DNA of 32,983 bases from Lachnospiraceae bacterium (GTDB lineage Bacteria; Bacillota; Clostridia; Lachnospirales; Lachnospiraceae): contig JAEEGO010000192.1 of assembly GCA_016280355.1 (NCBI GenBank), positions 1 through 32,983 on the forward strand, in the 5' to 3' direction. Within the stretch, counting starts at the first letter, position 1; each line of letters opens with the position of its first letter. This document shows positions 32,940-32,983 of the stretch, in pieces. The notes below the pieces were generated by a model that worked only from the letters and a program-made list of their open reading frames with translations, had not been told where the DNA came from and made no database searches. The position numbers and the translations under genes are program-made.

Positions 32940-32983
32940 GCACACCCCCCGGGGTGGGTTCGCCAATTTGAACTTGGGCGAAC
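32940..32983. other. candidate cos-proximal region with inverted repeats
   Basis: CACCCC-CC-GGGGTG and GTTCGCC-AATTTGAACTTG-GGCGAAC directly after HNH gene at window end. Confidence 0.4.

Noticed and set aside
1-32983. Diversity-generating retroelement, transposase or restriction-modification genes
   Set aside because: No reverse transcriptase, transposase or methyltransferase motifs were found among the plausible ORFs.

Overview
The window is a complete or near-complete genome of a temperate, HK97-type siphophage. The likely host is a Ruminococcus-like Firmicute, but that is inferred only from gene style. Left to right it carries: small ORFs, large terminase, a reverse-strand moron cassette, portal, protease, major capsid, connectors, major tail protein, frameshifted tail chaperones, tape measure, Dit, Tal-like protein, an AT-rich tail-tip block, holin and amidase. 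It then continues with a reverse-strand tyrosine integrase, a xis-like gene, a CI/S24 repressor, early genes, a replisome organizer with internal iterons, a G39P-like loader, DUF1064, SSB, a probable small terminase and an HNH plus P-loop kinase fusion. Integrase lies mid-map between lysis and repressor genes and no host flank is visible, so the sequence reads as the unintegrated form opened near cos. The most unusual signals are: (1) a ~560-nt non-coding block (25147-25710) with three tRNA-like elements sharing one acceptor stem, aberrant lower halves, immediate 3' hairpins and four GAAAGA-loop motifs; (2) a divergent locus (3062-4320) where an RHH/DUF4160/DUF2442 operon faces unannotated ~40-aa membrane peptides, with matching ATATTAGT operators inside both promoter spacers; (3) a 40-bp near-perfect palindrome at 23196-23235; (4) iterons plus an inverted repeat inside the replication gene; (5) dispersed GGATGC/GCATCC hairpins, one inside ssb; (6) a 41-bp tandem duplication of the HNH-kinase translation start. 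All family names come from reading the proteins; no database search was run.
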